From: Verticillium longisporum
Taxonomy: Eukaryota > Ascomycota > Sordariomycetes > Glomerellales > Plectosphaerellaceae
Direction of reading: 5' to 3'
DNA length: 64,000 bases
NCBI GenBank assembly: GCA_019188255.1
Contig: JAETXT010000003.1
Span: 496,001 to 560,000 of the forward strand
Below, in pieces: positions 1 through 11,057 of this stretch. The position numbers were made by a program, and so were the translations under genes. Position 1 is the stretch's first letter. Every line of letters begins with the position of its first letter. The notes beneath the pieces are model-generated. The model worked only from the letters and a program-made list of their open reading frames with translations, had not been told where the DNA came from and searched no databases.

Positions 1-565
1 TACCTATAGGCGTACCTTAGGCCTATCTATTACTATACTTTACGCCTATCTATTACTACCCTTTATAGCTATAGGTAGCCCCTAAAGTACGCTTATAAGT
101 AGCCCTAAGGCATAGTAATAGGTAGGCGCAAGGCATAGTAATAGATAGGCCTAAGGTATAGCTATAGATAGCCCCTAAAGTACGCTTATAGGTAGCCCTA
201 AGGTATAGTAATAGGTAGGCGTAAGGTATAATAATAGATAGGCCTAAGGTATAGCTATAGGTAGCCCCTAAAGCACGCTCATAGGTAGCCCTAAGGTATA
301 GCAATAGGTAGGCGCAAAGCATAGTAATAGATAGGCCTAAGGTATAGCTATAGGTAGCCCTAAGGCATAGCTATAGGTAGCCCTAAAGTATAGTAATAGG
401 TAGGCGCAAAGCATAGCAATAGATAGGCCTAAGGTACAGCCACAGATAGCCCCAAGGCATAGCTACAGGTGGCCCCAAGGCACGCCTATAGGTAGCCCCA
501 AGGCATAGCTATAGATAGGCCTAAGGCACGCCTATAGGTAGCCCTAAGGCATAGCTATAGGGTAG
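1..565. repeat. Minisatellite array with 93-bp higher-order unit
   Basis: Tandem array built from 23-24 bp subunits of the form gccctaaggcatagctatag. Four subunits make a 93-bp higher-order unit, with unit starts readable at 78, 171, 264 and 357. Copies differ mainly by C/T and G/A changes, and the right-hand copies (about 430-560) are more GC-rich. Positions 1 to about 68 read as the reverse complement of the rest, so the array changes direction near 68-75. It continues past the left edge. The one open frame across it is only repeat sequence and is not called as a gene. Confidence 0.85.
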
Positions 566-1954
566 GCTATTATATTCTATTCTATTTACTAATAGCCTCT
601 AATTAGCTAGAGCTCCTTAGCCCTACTTAATATATATAGGCTATCCCTAATATAGACTAGTATTATAAATTTTTATATATTCTAGGAAAGACCCTCTAGG
701 GTTAATATATTCATATTTTTAGTTTTAAGCTAGTTCGGCCTATAGTCTTCCGTACCCATACCCACCTTACCTTAGCTTTTAGGTACGCTGGTGGATGCGA
801 AGACGAAGCCGAGCCCGGGCGATGCACGATGACGAATCCGAGTCTCGAGGTGCCTACGACACAGGCAGCAGGCAGCCAGCAGCATGCGGTGGATAGCGCA
901 CTTCGGACAGTAACAGGAGACTAGACAGCGGCTCCGTTTTCTAGAAGGGTGGCTGACGGTGCATGTTCGCTGTGGAATGTGGCTAGAATGAACCCACTGA
1001 CGGCTGCCTATCTGCACCCTGCACTTGCGCTGTACGGGCCCAAGATGCTGGGGGGCCAGGGGGCCTGGCAGCGCAGTCTCAGTAGCAGATAGCCAAGGCA
1101 CGCATTCCACAGGCTAGCCACTGACAGAACCCTGTCCTTCCATCTCCTTCGCCATCATTCGGGGTTCCGACCCAGCCGCGCGCGAGACGCCGTTCTGGTT
1201 CCCATTTGGTCAACCTCATCTCTCGTTGCCTACGTTGGCCATTGTCTACTTGCATCGAAAACGCACAAAAGAATATCCAGAGGCGAAAATAGTAAACGAA
1301 ACGAAACCCTCCGAGCGCTGCGACCTGAACGCACGCCCCCCCCTTCTCCAACGGACAACGCCCGTCTCGGGAACCCGGCTGCGACAAAGGCCTGAGGTAC
1401 CGCCAGGCGACCTCCTCTTGGCTCGTCCCTTGGCCAGCTGGTACCCGACAAGTAGACTATTGGCAGGGCTGGGCTCAACGAATCGGCTCCGTTCGAACAC
1501 CACCACCTCGTCCGTCACCTTGGGTCTTGGTACCTTAGTCACCTCAACCTGCGTTGCCTTGCCTTACTCGTTGCCTTACCTCATCCTCGCCCTCTCCTCC
1601 TTTGCCTTCCATTTGCTACCTACCTCTTCAGCACCCAGGTAGGGCACCTTGGACCAAGGAAACTGGAGGTACTGCACTGCAGCCGCGTGTGAGGAGAAGC
1701 AAGCAGCCGCCACCCACCACCGAAAATCACCACAAACGCAAGCGCCCTTCCGCTGTGTCGTCGCTCCTCTCTTGCGTACGTACGACGCAAACCGCACACG
1801 ACCACCACCCTCGCCCACAAACCTCCCATGACGACCACCTTGGCCGTCCATTCCCCCCTCTGAGAGGTCCGCCATCACAAAGTCAACCCAATCCTCTCGT
1901 CACCCCCTCGAATCGCTGCGATCGAGTTCCGCCTTATCGGACCACCCACCCAAC
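566..1954. other. Intergenic region and WASP 5' flank
   Basis: 566-770 is AT-rich and contains no gene. From about 770 base composition returns to normal; 1200-1954 is pyrimidine-rich and is probably promoter plus 5' UTR of the WASP gene. Short open frames on both strands here have no recognisable domain and overlap each other, so none is called. Confidence 0.5.
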
Positions 1955-4062
1955 ATGCCGTCCATCCTCAACGACGACGACAAGGACACGGTCAAACGCC
2001 ATGTCCCCAAGCAGACCAACAAGATCCAGGCCGTCGCCGTCGCCCGCCTCTACGTCGCCTACCCGGACAGGACGAGATGGAACAACACAGGCCTCCAGGG
2101 TGCCATTGTGCTGTCCAATGACCTCGTCGGCAACACGTACTGGCTGAAGCTGGTCGATGTTTCTGTGAGTGAAGCTCTCCGAAATTGAGATGCGCCCGCT
2201 GACCATGTTCCTTCTTTTTCTCTTCCAGCCTGCCAGCCGAGGTGTCATTTGGGACCAGGAGATCTTCGACACTTGGATCTACAACCAGGACCGAACCTAC
2301 TTTCACACCTTTGAAACCGAAGATTGTCTCGCTGGCCTCTCCTTTGTCGACGAGAAGGAAGCCAAACAGTTCAAGAAGAAGATGGACGACAGGGAAAAGA
2401 ATGCCAGCAGGGCCACCCGCTCAACCCCCTTCGGCGGTTCCGCTCAACAGAGCTCCCATCGCCACGGCATCCTGGGCCTCTTCGGCAGCCACCGACACGC
2501 TGCCGCCCCAACACCCCCCGAGTCGCCTCGCAACCACCTGCCGCCGCCCACGCCTCTCGCACCTTCACATGCTAGTATTCCCTCGCTCAGACATGCCAAT
2601 GGCCAGAGGTCCTCCGAATTCGCCATTCTCGAGGCCTTTGATCCACATTGGCGGGAGAACTACGGCCAGGAGCTGAGCAACAACGGGCTGGCGGACGACT
2701 TCATCAAGGAGAACCAGGAATTCATCGTCGACTTTCTCAAGGACGCGCAGCAGAAGAACGAGGAACCACCGCAGCCGTCACACCGCGCCGCGCCGCCTGC
2801 TCCTCCCCCCGCGCCTACCTCTGCGCACGCGCCGCCGCCGCCGCCACCACCACCTACCGTCAATGGCAACGACGCCCGCGGCAACAGGGTACCGCCTCCC
2901 CCTCCGCCACCTCCGCCTGGAGGCCACGGCGATACCTCCGACTCGCCTTCGAACTCGAGGCGAGGCGCGCCTCCTGCGCCGCCTCCCTCACGCCGCCCCG
3001 TCAGCCATGAGCCGGCCGTGCCTGAGAAGGAGCCCACGCCGCCCCCCAGCGAGCCTCCCCGACCTCGATTTGCCGTCCCACCTCCCTGGCCGATGCCGGC
3101 AAGCTCGCCCACGTTCCACCTCCACGGGCGGCGCCGGCAGCCCATACCCCGAACCCCGGACCTCCGCCGCCTCCTCGCCCTCCCAAGACACCCATCCACG
3201 AGGAGGAAAGGCCCGCAAATCACCGGTTTGGCGTGCCTCCCGCATTCACCGGTGCCAGGAACCCCGTGCCACCTCCCCCTAGTCGGAACACAGGACCTCC
3301 TCCTGCGCCGCCCAGCCGGGGACCGGTTCCTCCCGCGCCGCCCCCAAGAGCACCTGCGCCGTCCATGCCCGGGCCGCCGCCGCCTCTACCCCCGAAAGGT
3401 GCTGGTCCGCCACCTCCGCTACCACCTTCGACAACGCGGCCGGTGCCCCCTCCTCCTGGCGCCAACGGTATTCCTGCGCCTCCTCCTCTGCCGCCGAGCG
3501 GCGCACCTGCGCCTCCTCCTCTACCATCAGGCGGCGCACCTCCCCCTCCTCCCCCGCCGCCCCCACCACCAGGAGGCCCAGGCGGTCCTCCTCCCCCGCC
3601 GCCACCACCTCCTCCTCCCGGCGGGCTCGGCGGTCCACCCCCGCCACCGCCAATGCCGAACCGCGATTCGGGTTACGCATCGGGCGTGCCGCCCGCGGCC
3701 GTGCCAAGCGGCGACCCCGGCCGTTCGGCCATGTTGGACGGCATTCAAAAAGCCGGCGGCATCGGCGCGCTCAAGAAGATCGACAGGTCGCAGATTCGCG
3801 ACCGAAGTTCAGCTCAGGTCGGCGGCAGCGGCGGTGGCGATACGGGACCCCACGGCAGCGGTCTGCCGCCGGCCGGCGCTTCAAGCGGAGGCGGTGGAGG
3901 CGGAATGGCTGACGCGCTGGCCGCGGCGTTGCAAAAGAGGAAGGAGAAGGTCAGCAGGAGTGGTAAGTCGATCCCCTGTCTTGTGCTGCATGTGCTGTGA
4001 TTTGTAGCGTGGAGACTGACGAAATGTGCAGATGACGAGCGTAGCGACAACGATGACTGGTA
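1955..4062 (+). CDS. las17: Las17/WASP-type actin nucleation promoting factor, with apparent frameshift
   Basis: Activator of the Arp2/3 complex at cortical actin patches during endocytosis. Exons: 1955-2164, 2229-3962 and 4031-4062 (introns of 64 and 68 nt, GT...AG). The N-terminus (about residues 10-130) is a WH1/EVH1 domain, including LYVAYPDRTRW and VIWDQEIFDTWIY. The middle is a very long polyproline region. Near residues 565-590 is a WH2 motif (RSAMLDGIQKAG...LKKI). The last exon supplies the acidic tail DDERSDNDDW, ending in the Trp that contacts Arp2/3. The reading frame shifts once, near 3084-3086: upstream reads ...PRFAVPPP, downstream reads LADAGKLAHVPPPR, and one extra C in the C-run would restore about 658 aa. 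No usable intron explains the shift. The start is the first ATG before WH1. Identity is firm; integrity is uncertain. Confidence 0.88.
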
Positions 4063-4898
4063 GAGAGTTTGCCAGGGCCTTGCCGACTCTGGTTGTGTAG
4101 ATGGAGATAGGAGTATTGAGCCCGTGTAGCCAAGTTGAACGGCTCCGTGAGCTCGCGAGAGAGGGAGACGGGGCTCGGAGTGGAGGAGGTATTCGAGCAT
4201 TGAGACGAATGCACGCCATTGAAACTCGGGCTTGCAACGCCCCGCCTGTCAACACAGGCAACCGAGTTGGCGGAGCGCAGGGTGACAAACACAGTCACAG
4301 TCGTACAGAATGAGAATACGATTTGGAGTGAGACGGCCTCCGAGGGGCAAGATAAAAAATGAAGATTGTTCATCTCCGATGTCATGCTGGCCAGTGACAT
4401 TGATTTGTTGTGGTGTTGTCTGTCTCATGATTCACGGTAGGTCACATAAATTTAGGTCACCGGTTCCGCTTCCGTACGACAAGAAACCGGGAAAACGACG
4501 AGGGGCCACAAGCGAGCATGCAACATGCAAAGCAGAAGAAGTAGAAGTGTTCTATCGTTATTTTGTTTGAAAAGAATATATCCCCCGACGGGCCGTGACG
4601 TCCCTCCCACCACGACCTGTCCCGTTCATACGCCTCCGCGCCTCTACTGTCGCGTGATCTGACGGAGACGGTGGGGGGTAGGGGGTATTTCCCTACCCGC
4701 ACCGTCGCCGCCCGATTGGAGAGAGAAGACAGTAATCCTACCGCCGGTCACCCCACGGAGGGGGAGGACCAGTGGAGGGGCGCGTCGGCCAACCTCGACA
4801 GCCGGCTTCAGGCAAGGCTCATGGGCGCCTTGAGAATGATGACGAGTACAACATGAGATCAAGAAGAAGAAGAAAAAAAGAAACAAGTTTGCCTTCTT
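4063..4898. other. Intergenic region between convergent genes
   Basis: Contains the 3' ends of the WASP gene (+) and eIF1A (-). No open frame with a recognisable product, no RNA gene and no repeat was seen. Confidence 0.6.
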
Positions 4899-5658
4899 TT
4901 AAATGTCATCAATGGCAATGTCCTTCTTGGCCTTGTTGCCGTCCTCGGTGTCGTCCGAGTCGTCGTCCGAGTCGTCGCGGTCGTCGTCAAACTCAAAGTT
5001 GCAGTCGTCGTTGCCCTCGGCGCCGTACGTGTCCGTCTCGTTGATCTTGGCCGACTCGGGCAGCTCGCCGTAGGCCTTGAGGGAACGGGCCTCGTCGGCG
5101 GTGTACTTGAGGATGACGTCGCCCTTGTCGTCCTGGTACTCGCGCAGCGAGAGCAGGATGATGTCGCCCTGGTTGATCCAGACCTTCTTGCGGAGCTTGC
5201 CGCGGATGTTGCCGAGGCGCTTGGTGCCGTCGAAGCAGAGGGCCTCGAGGCGGCCGTTGCCGAGCATCTTGACGACCTGGGCGTACTCTGTGGTGGCGAG
5301 GGTCAGCCTCGTTGCGCGATGGGGGTTTTTTCTGAGGAGGATTAGGAAGCAACCGACGTACCCTGACCGTCCTCCTTGAAGGTGAGTTCACGCTTCTCGT
5401 GGTCGGACTCGTTCTTTCCACGTCTGCGGTTCTTGCCGCCCTGTTTTCGGTTGTCTTGTCAGCCTTGGCTCGTCATCATCATCTTTTGTTGCCGTGGAGT
5501 CGGGCGCGGATGAGGCACATGGAGGGGGCGGAGCAAATGTCGCGGACCCCGCGCTTAGGGAGGAAGCACGGCGGCGAAACCGCGCGGGGCGGAGAGGTTT
5601 CGGTGCATCAGACAGAAAAAGCAGGCGAACAACGTACCTTTCCCTTGTTCTTAGGCAT
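4899..5658 (-). CDS. tif11: Translation initiation factor eIF1A
   Basis: Binds the 40S A site and promotes scanning and start-codon selection in the 43S complex. Exons on the minus strand: 5658-5638 (7 codons, MPKNKGK), 5440-5362 and 5287-4899; introns have GT...AG borders and the product is 162 aa. Visible parts are a basic N-terminal tail ([12 protein letters not shown]), the OB-fold core ([15 protein letters not shown]...[18 protein letters not shown]) and an acidic C-terminal tail ending AIDDI. That ending matches the conserved eIF1A tail known to contact eIF5B. The tail is longer than in yeast because of Asp-rich repeats. It is convergent with the WASP gene. The tiny first exon is too short to be found by open-frame length alone; it is chosen because it supplies the conserved MPKNKGKGGKN start. 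Confidence 0.96.
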
Positions 5659-6323
5659 GTTGGGTGGTTGTGAGGGGGGTTGTTTTGGAGGAGTTGATGT
5701 GGTGATGAGAAGGGTGGAGGACGAGGGAGGAGATCTGGGGCGCGGTGTGTTTTGTAGTTCGACAGGTTCAGGCCGCCTTGGGCTTTTCTCTGGAGGGGCA
5801 GATTCGGAGCGAGGGGCGGCGGCGAGTGGGCACGTTTTGTGCTTTGGTTTTGTGGTTTGTGCAGGTTCATGCTTCTGTGAGTCAGTGGGGTTGTGGTGGG
5901 GCAGCACCCTCCGTTTTGGCCAACACCTTGAGGTAGGTACTTGTACATGTACAAGCAAGCACACACGCACCTGGACGGTACCAGGTCAAAACGGTCATTA
6001 CGAGAAAAACGGATCCACCAATACAACCTCTTCCCTGCCCAGCCATCATGATGCACATTGCATAGCATCTGCGTCTTCGATTCGTCCTGTCTAGCCGCCG
6101 CGCACCCAAAGAAGCCTGCTGGCGCAGACAACCAACCCAGCTGAGCATGATGCCCAGTGCATCATGGACAGGCCGTCGTCACGTGGGCCGCGGCGACGGC
6201 TTGTGTTCCATTGGCCTAATAGACGTCAGCCTTGGATCGTGTTGCCGTCAGGCTGCCTGAATGGCGAGCCGTCATGTGCTCCACCTCCTTTCTGGTTTCT
6301 ATTGACTGCCAGGCCTTGCCGCT
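5659..6323. other. Divergent intergenic region eIF1A / NLR
   Basis: Shared upstream region of eIF1A (-) and the NLR-type gene (+). Overlapping antisense open frames have no recognisable domain. Nothing further is supported. Confidence 0.5.
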
Positions 6324-9300
6324 ATGAGTGCCATCGACTGGACTCGAAAGGTCTTTCGACTGCGCAAGCTGCCTTGCACTGTAGCAAACCCGGACGAGGC
6401 TGCGACCTTTCTCGCCGGACCGCTAGGTCTCGCGCCTGCCGACATCGTCGTCTTCTCACTCGCCAGGACATCAGACGTCTGGGAGGTGCCGCCATCCAAG
6501 GTTGCCACAGTAAAGCTCGACAAGACACCAACAAACGTGCCACGCAAAACGACCGAAGGCCAGTGGGAGATACCTGTTCCGAGCAGTACCCCATCACGAT
6601 GGCTGCTTCTTGACACGCACTTTGACGGCATGACGGCGCTCAATGATGTCGACTCGTCGGAACACAGTACAGAGTGTGTTCTCTAGCCCTGGCCTAGTCT
6701 CCTTCTGTGAAACTCACCCTGCCACAGCTGTATTGCAATCTCTGGCCTTGGCAGCCATGCTTTCGGAACATGGCAGCCCCCTGGTCCCGACAAGACGTTC
6801 ATGTGGATCAGAGATGAGATACCCAGATCCGTTGCCGGCGTACGAGCCATTGTCTACGGCTATGAGTCCAAGCTGGCAGGGAGCCAGTCTTTCCAGTCCG
6901 TCAACGATATCGCCCTTCGTCTGATTCATCAGCTCAAATCCGTTCGGAGCCTCACGTTGCCCAAGTCCATCGTCTTCCTTGCCCACAGCTTGGGAGGACT
7001 CATCCTCAAAGATGCCATTATTCAGATGGCTCACAGTGCTGACGAAGGCATCCGAAGCATCCTGGAGGTAGTCAAAGGGGCTGTCATGTTCGGCGTTCCC
7101 AGTCTCGGGATGCAGCAGGCTCATCTCATGGCCATGGTCGGCGGCCAAGCGAACGAGGTGCTAGTCCAGGACCTGTCGAGAGAAAACGGTACCGCTTTTA
7201 TGAGACAGCGCAACAAGCAGTTCGAGGGCATCGTATTCACGAGGAAGGTGAAGGTCTTATGGGCCTACGAGACTGAAGAGTCACCAACCATGATCGTATG
7301 ATTTGCCTGCCAGCACCTGACAAGGAATAGTGAGCTGACGAGCCGAAAGCAACGTCCTGACGGTACTTGGGCCAAAGATGGTGACCCAACAGTGCTCGTC
7401 AATCCCGACTCGGCAACGTGCTACTTCAATCGCCACGACAAGACGGCGACGATACCGATCAACAAGGACCACTCGAACATGGTCAAATTTTCTAGGGGTG
7501 ATGCAAATCTTTCGTCAATCCTGGTGTCTCTGTTGGAACTGTGTTCACTGCCGCAAGCCGCACGTGGCCTTCCTTCGGTACCCGAGGTGCAGGCGCAGAC
7601 GCAGACACCAGTCCCCCCTAATTCCGGGCATGTAGGAACCGACGACGAGGCTGACGACGACGATGATGCTTCAACTTCACAACCCATCGAGTATGCGTCC
7701 ATTCCAGTCCAAGGCGATGAAATGATGAGACGGCTCGGCAATATGTTGAAATCCATCGACGGTAATCGAACCTTTCGTTGTCCTACGCGGGCACTGCTGA
7801 CTTGTGGTTAGAACTGCATCGCACCCTGGATGCACCGGATCTCCAGGCGAGGGTGACCGAAATCGTGGACCCCTTTCCGGAAACCTTTGGTTGGGTCTTC
7901 AGGCATTCCCAATTCTCCCAGTGGCTTCAGCAGGGGTCTGAGCTGTTTTGGCTTCACGGCAAACCTGGCTCGGGCAAGTCGACGCTTATGAAGTATATTG
8001 TGAGAAGTGACGAAACATCACAACTATTACACAACTGGAGACGAAGCTCTCACGAGATTCAAGCGCACTTCTTCTTTCACCACCGAGGTACAGCCATACA
8101 AAAATCGTTTGAGGGGGTACTGCGGAGCTTGATCATACAAACACTGTCACCGCATCGCAGAGCCTTCTGCAAGCAGCATCAAAAGACCCGGGATTCCCTT
8201 TTGGAGCTCTACCGGGCAAGAAAGGCTGCGATAGTTCGAGATAAGAGCATAAGAAAGGAACTGTCAATATTCAAGAGAGACGTGAAAATGAGACGACGTG
8301 CCGAGTCAACCCGCGGATCCACATCCAATGTACCCCCGGACCTGGAACACCATATTCGGAGCCTTGAAAGAGATCTAATCGAGTCTACGGGCCATTTGGA
8401 CGTGTCCAACAGGAAAATCCGGACTCTGATCGACAATTTTCGTCCGTTTGAGAACGCTCCGCTGACGAGGCTGCTTGCGGATGTCATCGCCCAGTACCGG
8501 GAAACTGACCTAGGCTTGGTTCCCATGCTCGAGAAGCTCTTGCGTCTTTTGATTGACCAAAACGTCATGAACCTGGATCTCATCATCTTCTTCGACGCTC
8601 TGGACGAGTTTGACGGCAACCATCACATGATCAGCAGGTTCCTAAAGGGCCTTGTGCAGGCGTCACCGACGTCAACTACGAGGGTCAAAGTCTGCTTTTC
8701 CAGCCGGCCATGGGAAGACTTGAAGGATCACTTTTCCCACTATCCCAGCATCAGTCTCCAGGAACACACCAAGCGCGACGTTGAGGGCTTCACCATTGGT
8801 TCACTGGCAGGCCTTCGCGAGACAAAGCCAATAGTCGACGAGTTTATTCCCGAGATACTCGCCAGGGCTAATGGGGTCTTCTTGTGGGTGAAGCTCGTTG
8901 TGGCTCAGCTGGCGAGCACCATCGCGCAGCATGGAGCGGACACGACACGCGCACAGCTTCGAAAGACTCTGCAGGAACTCCCCGATGACCTCGACGAGTT
9001 CTACAGACTGATCATCCGACGCATTGCCGAACCGAACCCGCGTCGCACGTTTGCTCTGTTGGAGCTGCTCCTTCGTCACGACGGTCCTGCCCCGACGGCC
9101 TCGCACGTCAGGGACGCCGTGCTGGTCTCTGGAAGCACAACGCTACAAGAAGCGCAGGATGAGTTGGAGGCTGTCTATGGTGATCGAGTCTCTGACGAGA
9201 GCACGAGACAGAAGATTCGAAACGACATTGCCAGTTGGGGCGGCGGGCTGGTCGAGATCAAGACGAGGGCGGGGTTGGACTGGCCACAGTTGTTGCACCA

Positions 9301-10396
9301 GACCGTGCTCGAGTTCACAAAGAGCCTAGAGTTCAAAAAGCTGGTCCTATCCCACCTGGCCGGCTTGGTGCATGAGAATGGGCACTCGTTCCATTTCAAG
9401 TACCTCTTGCTCTCGAACTGTCTCGCCATGGACTCGGCATCACACGGGAGTCGTGAGCACGGCATACCTCTTGTCCCTGAAGACCGGAGGACGAAGCAGC
9501 TGCTCGCGCATCATGCGACGTGGTCGGAAATGAATAGCGGCAAGAGTCAAATCCGCCTTATCAGCAGCATACGTGCGGCGCATCTCGTAAGCTTACCCGC
9601 TGTCACGAACACACTGAGGGACTCGTGTTCGGGTGTTCTCAACTTTGCCGTCTCGTACGGGCTGCCCCTGTGTCTCCGCGACTGGTTCCAGAAATACCCG
9701 GGTGAGCTCGGCAGGCTTAGCGTCCAAGACATCCAGCTTCCCCTTGTCAGCAGCATCATGTTCCAACCAGCTTGCGGGCACTTCCGCAGCAGCCATCTGT
9801 TGATGGTGCAAGACCTCTTCAGGCACGGCTTCGACTTGCAACGGGACGTGTATTTCTACCCCAACCTGCTGGAGCGATTACGGGCTGTCAGGGGTGGACC
9901 ATCGGACAAGAGTCCGGAAGGGATTTCCACCAGAAGCATGATGACGCTGGCGGCGCTGGCCCTCGCGCATGGGCAAGACGCAAACGCCCTGTCGTCGTTC
10001 TTCACGCTAGGCATCAGCCAGTGCAGACCCCTGCACATGGCGACCCGAGCAGTGGCCACACAGTTGCTGGCGTACGGCGCAGATCCAAACCTGCGAGACT
10101 CCAAGGACAGGACGCCCCTCGACTGGGCGGTACATGCACCAGACGAATTACTTTACAGATATAAGCCGCCCCTGGGTTCGGATGCCAGGTTCGAAATGTG
10201 CGAGATACTCACCGAGCACGGGGGGTTGGCTCCCCACCGGTCGAGAGCCGAGTGGGCGGGGGCGCTGGAGGAGTTCGACGAGGCAGGCTGCGATACCCAA
10301 AAGTTGCGCCAGGCGTTGGATGGAATACTGAAGGCGAGCGCGCTCCAGACATCTGTCACGGGTCGCATATCGTTGGATTGGCTCCTGGGGAGGTAG
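6324..10396 (+). CDS. NLR-type protein: alpha/beta-hydrolase - NACHT - ankyrin remnant
   Basis: Four exons, 6324-6673, 6728-7295, 7350-7761 and 7812-10396 (introns of 54, 54 and 50 nt), give an uninterrupted 1,304-aa protein. Residues about 115-330 are a serine-hydrolase-like domain: GLGSHAFGTW oxyanion-type loop, then FLAHSLGG with nucleophile Ser near 204. This resembles the SesB-like N-terminal domain of fungal NLRs. The NACHT NTPase follows, with Walker A GKPGSGKST at about 493-501 and Walker B LIIFFDALDEFDG near 704. A helical region is followed by one recognisable ankyrin-type unit near 1181-1218 (PLHMATRA...LLAYGADPNLRD). Such STAND proteins are thought to act in non-self recognition and programmed cell death, with the hydrolase as effector; that role is inferred. 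A Copia element lies 243 bp downstream. All three splice junctions join conserved sequence in frame. Confidence 0.9.
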
Positions 10397-10639
10397 CAGC
10401 GATGTGCATGGCCTTGGCATTTCGATTCTCTGCAGCGTCTGATGGTTGCATGTATCGTGACGGATGATTGACTCTGCAATATGCTGTGATGTGTGCAGGG
10501 ACATGCGATGACGCTGAGTTGTAGCGCGTTGTCGCAGATGCGCGTTTTGCTGCATATTTGCGATGAAACACGTATGTACTTCGGGTGGGCCTCGTTTATA
10601 CGATATTCCACACGACAGTCAGGTAAGGGAGTACCAACT

Positions 10640-10852
10640 TGTCACCACGGAATTGAACAAAGTGGATTGATTGTTGTTAAGGTACAAAAGGAGACTTCCA
10701 GAAGTCCAAACGAAGGTAATTGGTCAGATCCAGCATCGGTAAGGAGTCTTACCGGGGCGATAACGACAGAACAAATGCATCAAATGAGGACTCCACATTT
10801 GGGATGAAAGTACTCCTGGGTCACAGAACAGAACCTTGCCTGATCGGCAACA
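10640..10852 (-). repeat. 3' LTR of Copia copy A
   Basis: 213 bp, matching 16299-16511 base for base as far as I compared by eye. Starts tgtcaccacgg and ends tgatcggcaaca on the plus strand. Confidence 0.97.
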
Positions 10853-11057
10853 CACCCCCTCAGATGGGTAGGCGAGCCTCTCTCTGACCATCTGAACCAC
10901 GAAAGATCAGGCAGATGCCTGTTGGCGGCTTTTGGTAGAGAATTTGGTGCCTTTGGAACAGTTGGCGTTCTCAGGGCAGATGAAGGAAATCGTGCTTGTG
11001 AAGCAAATAAGGATGTGTGTAAGTGTTAGGAGAGGTGGGCGAAATTGAGCAAGCTGT

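Noticed and set aside
1..565. ccctaa motifs resembling telomeric repeats
   Set aside because: They occur once per 23-bp unit inside a different longer repeat and are not tandem TTAGGG; no telomere is supported.
772..1642. Open frames on both strands upstream of the WASP gene
   Set aside because: No domains, low complexity, and they overlap each other in the likely promoter and 5' UTR.
6674..6727. Possible frameshift in the NLR gene around 6675-6728
   Set aside because: A donor GT at 6674 and acceptor AG at 6727 give a 54-nt intron that joins ...HST to DCIAISGLGSH in frame.
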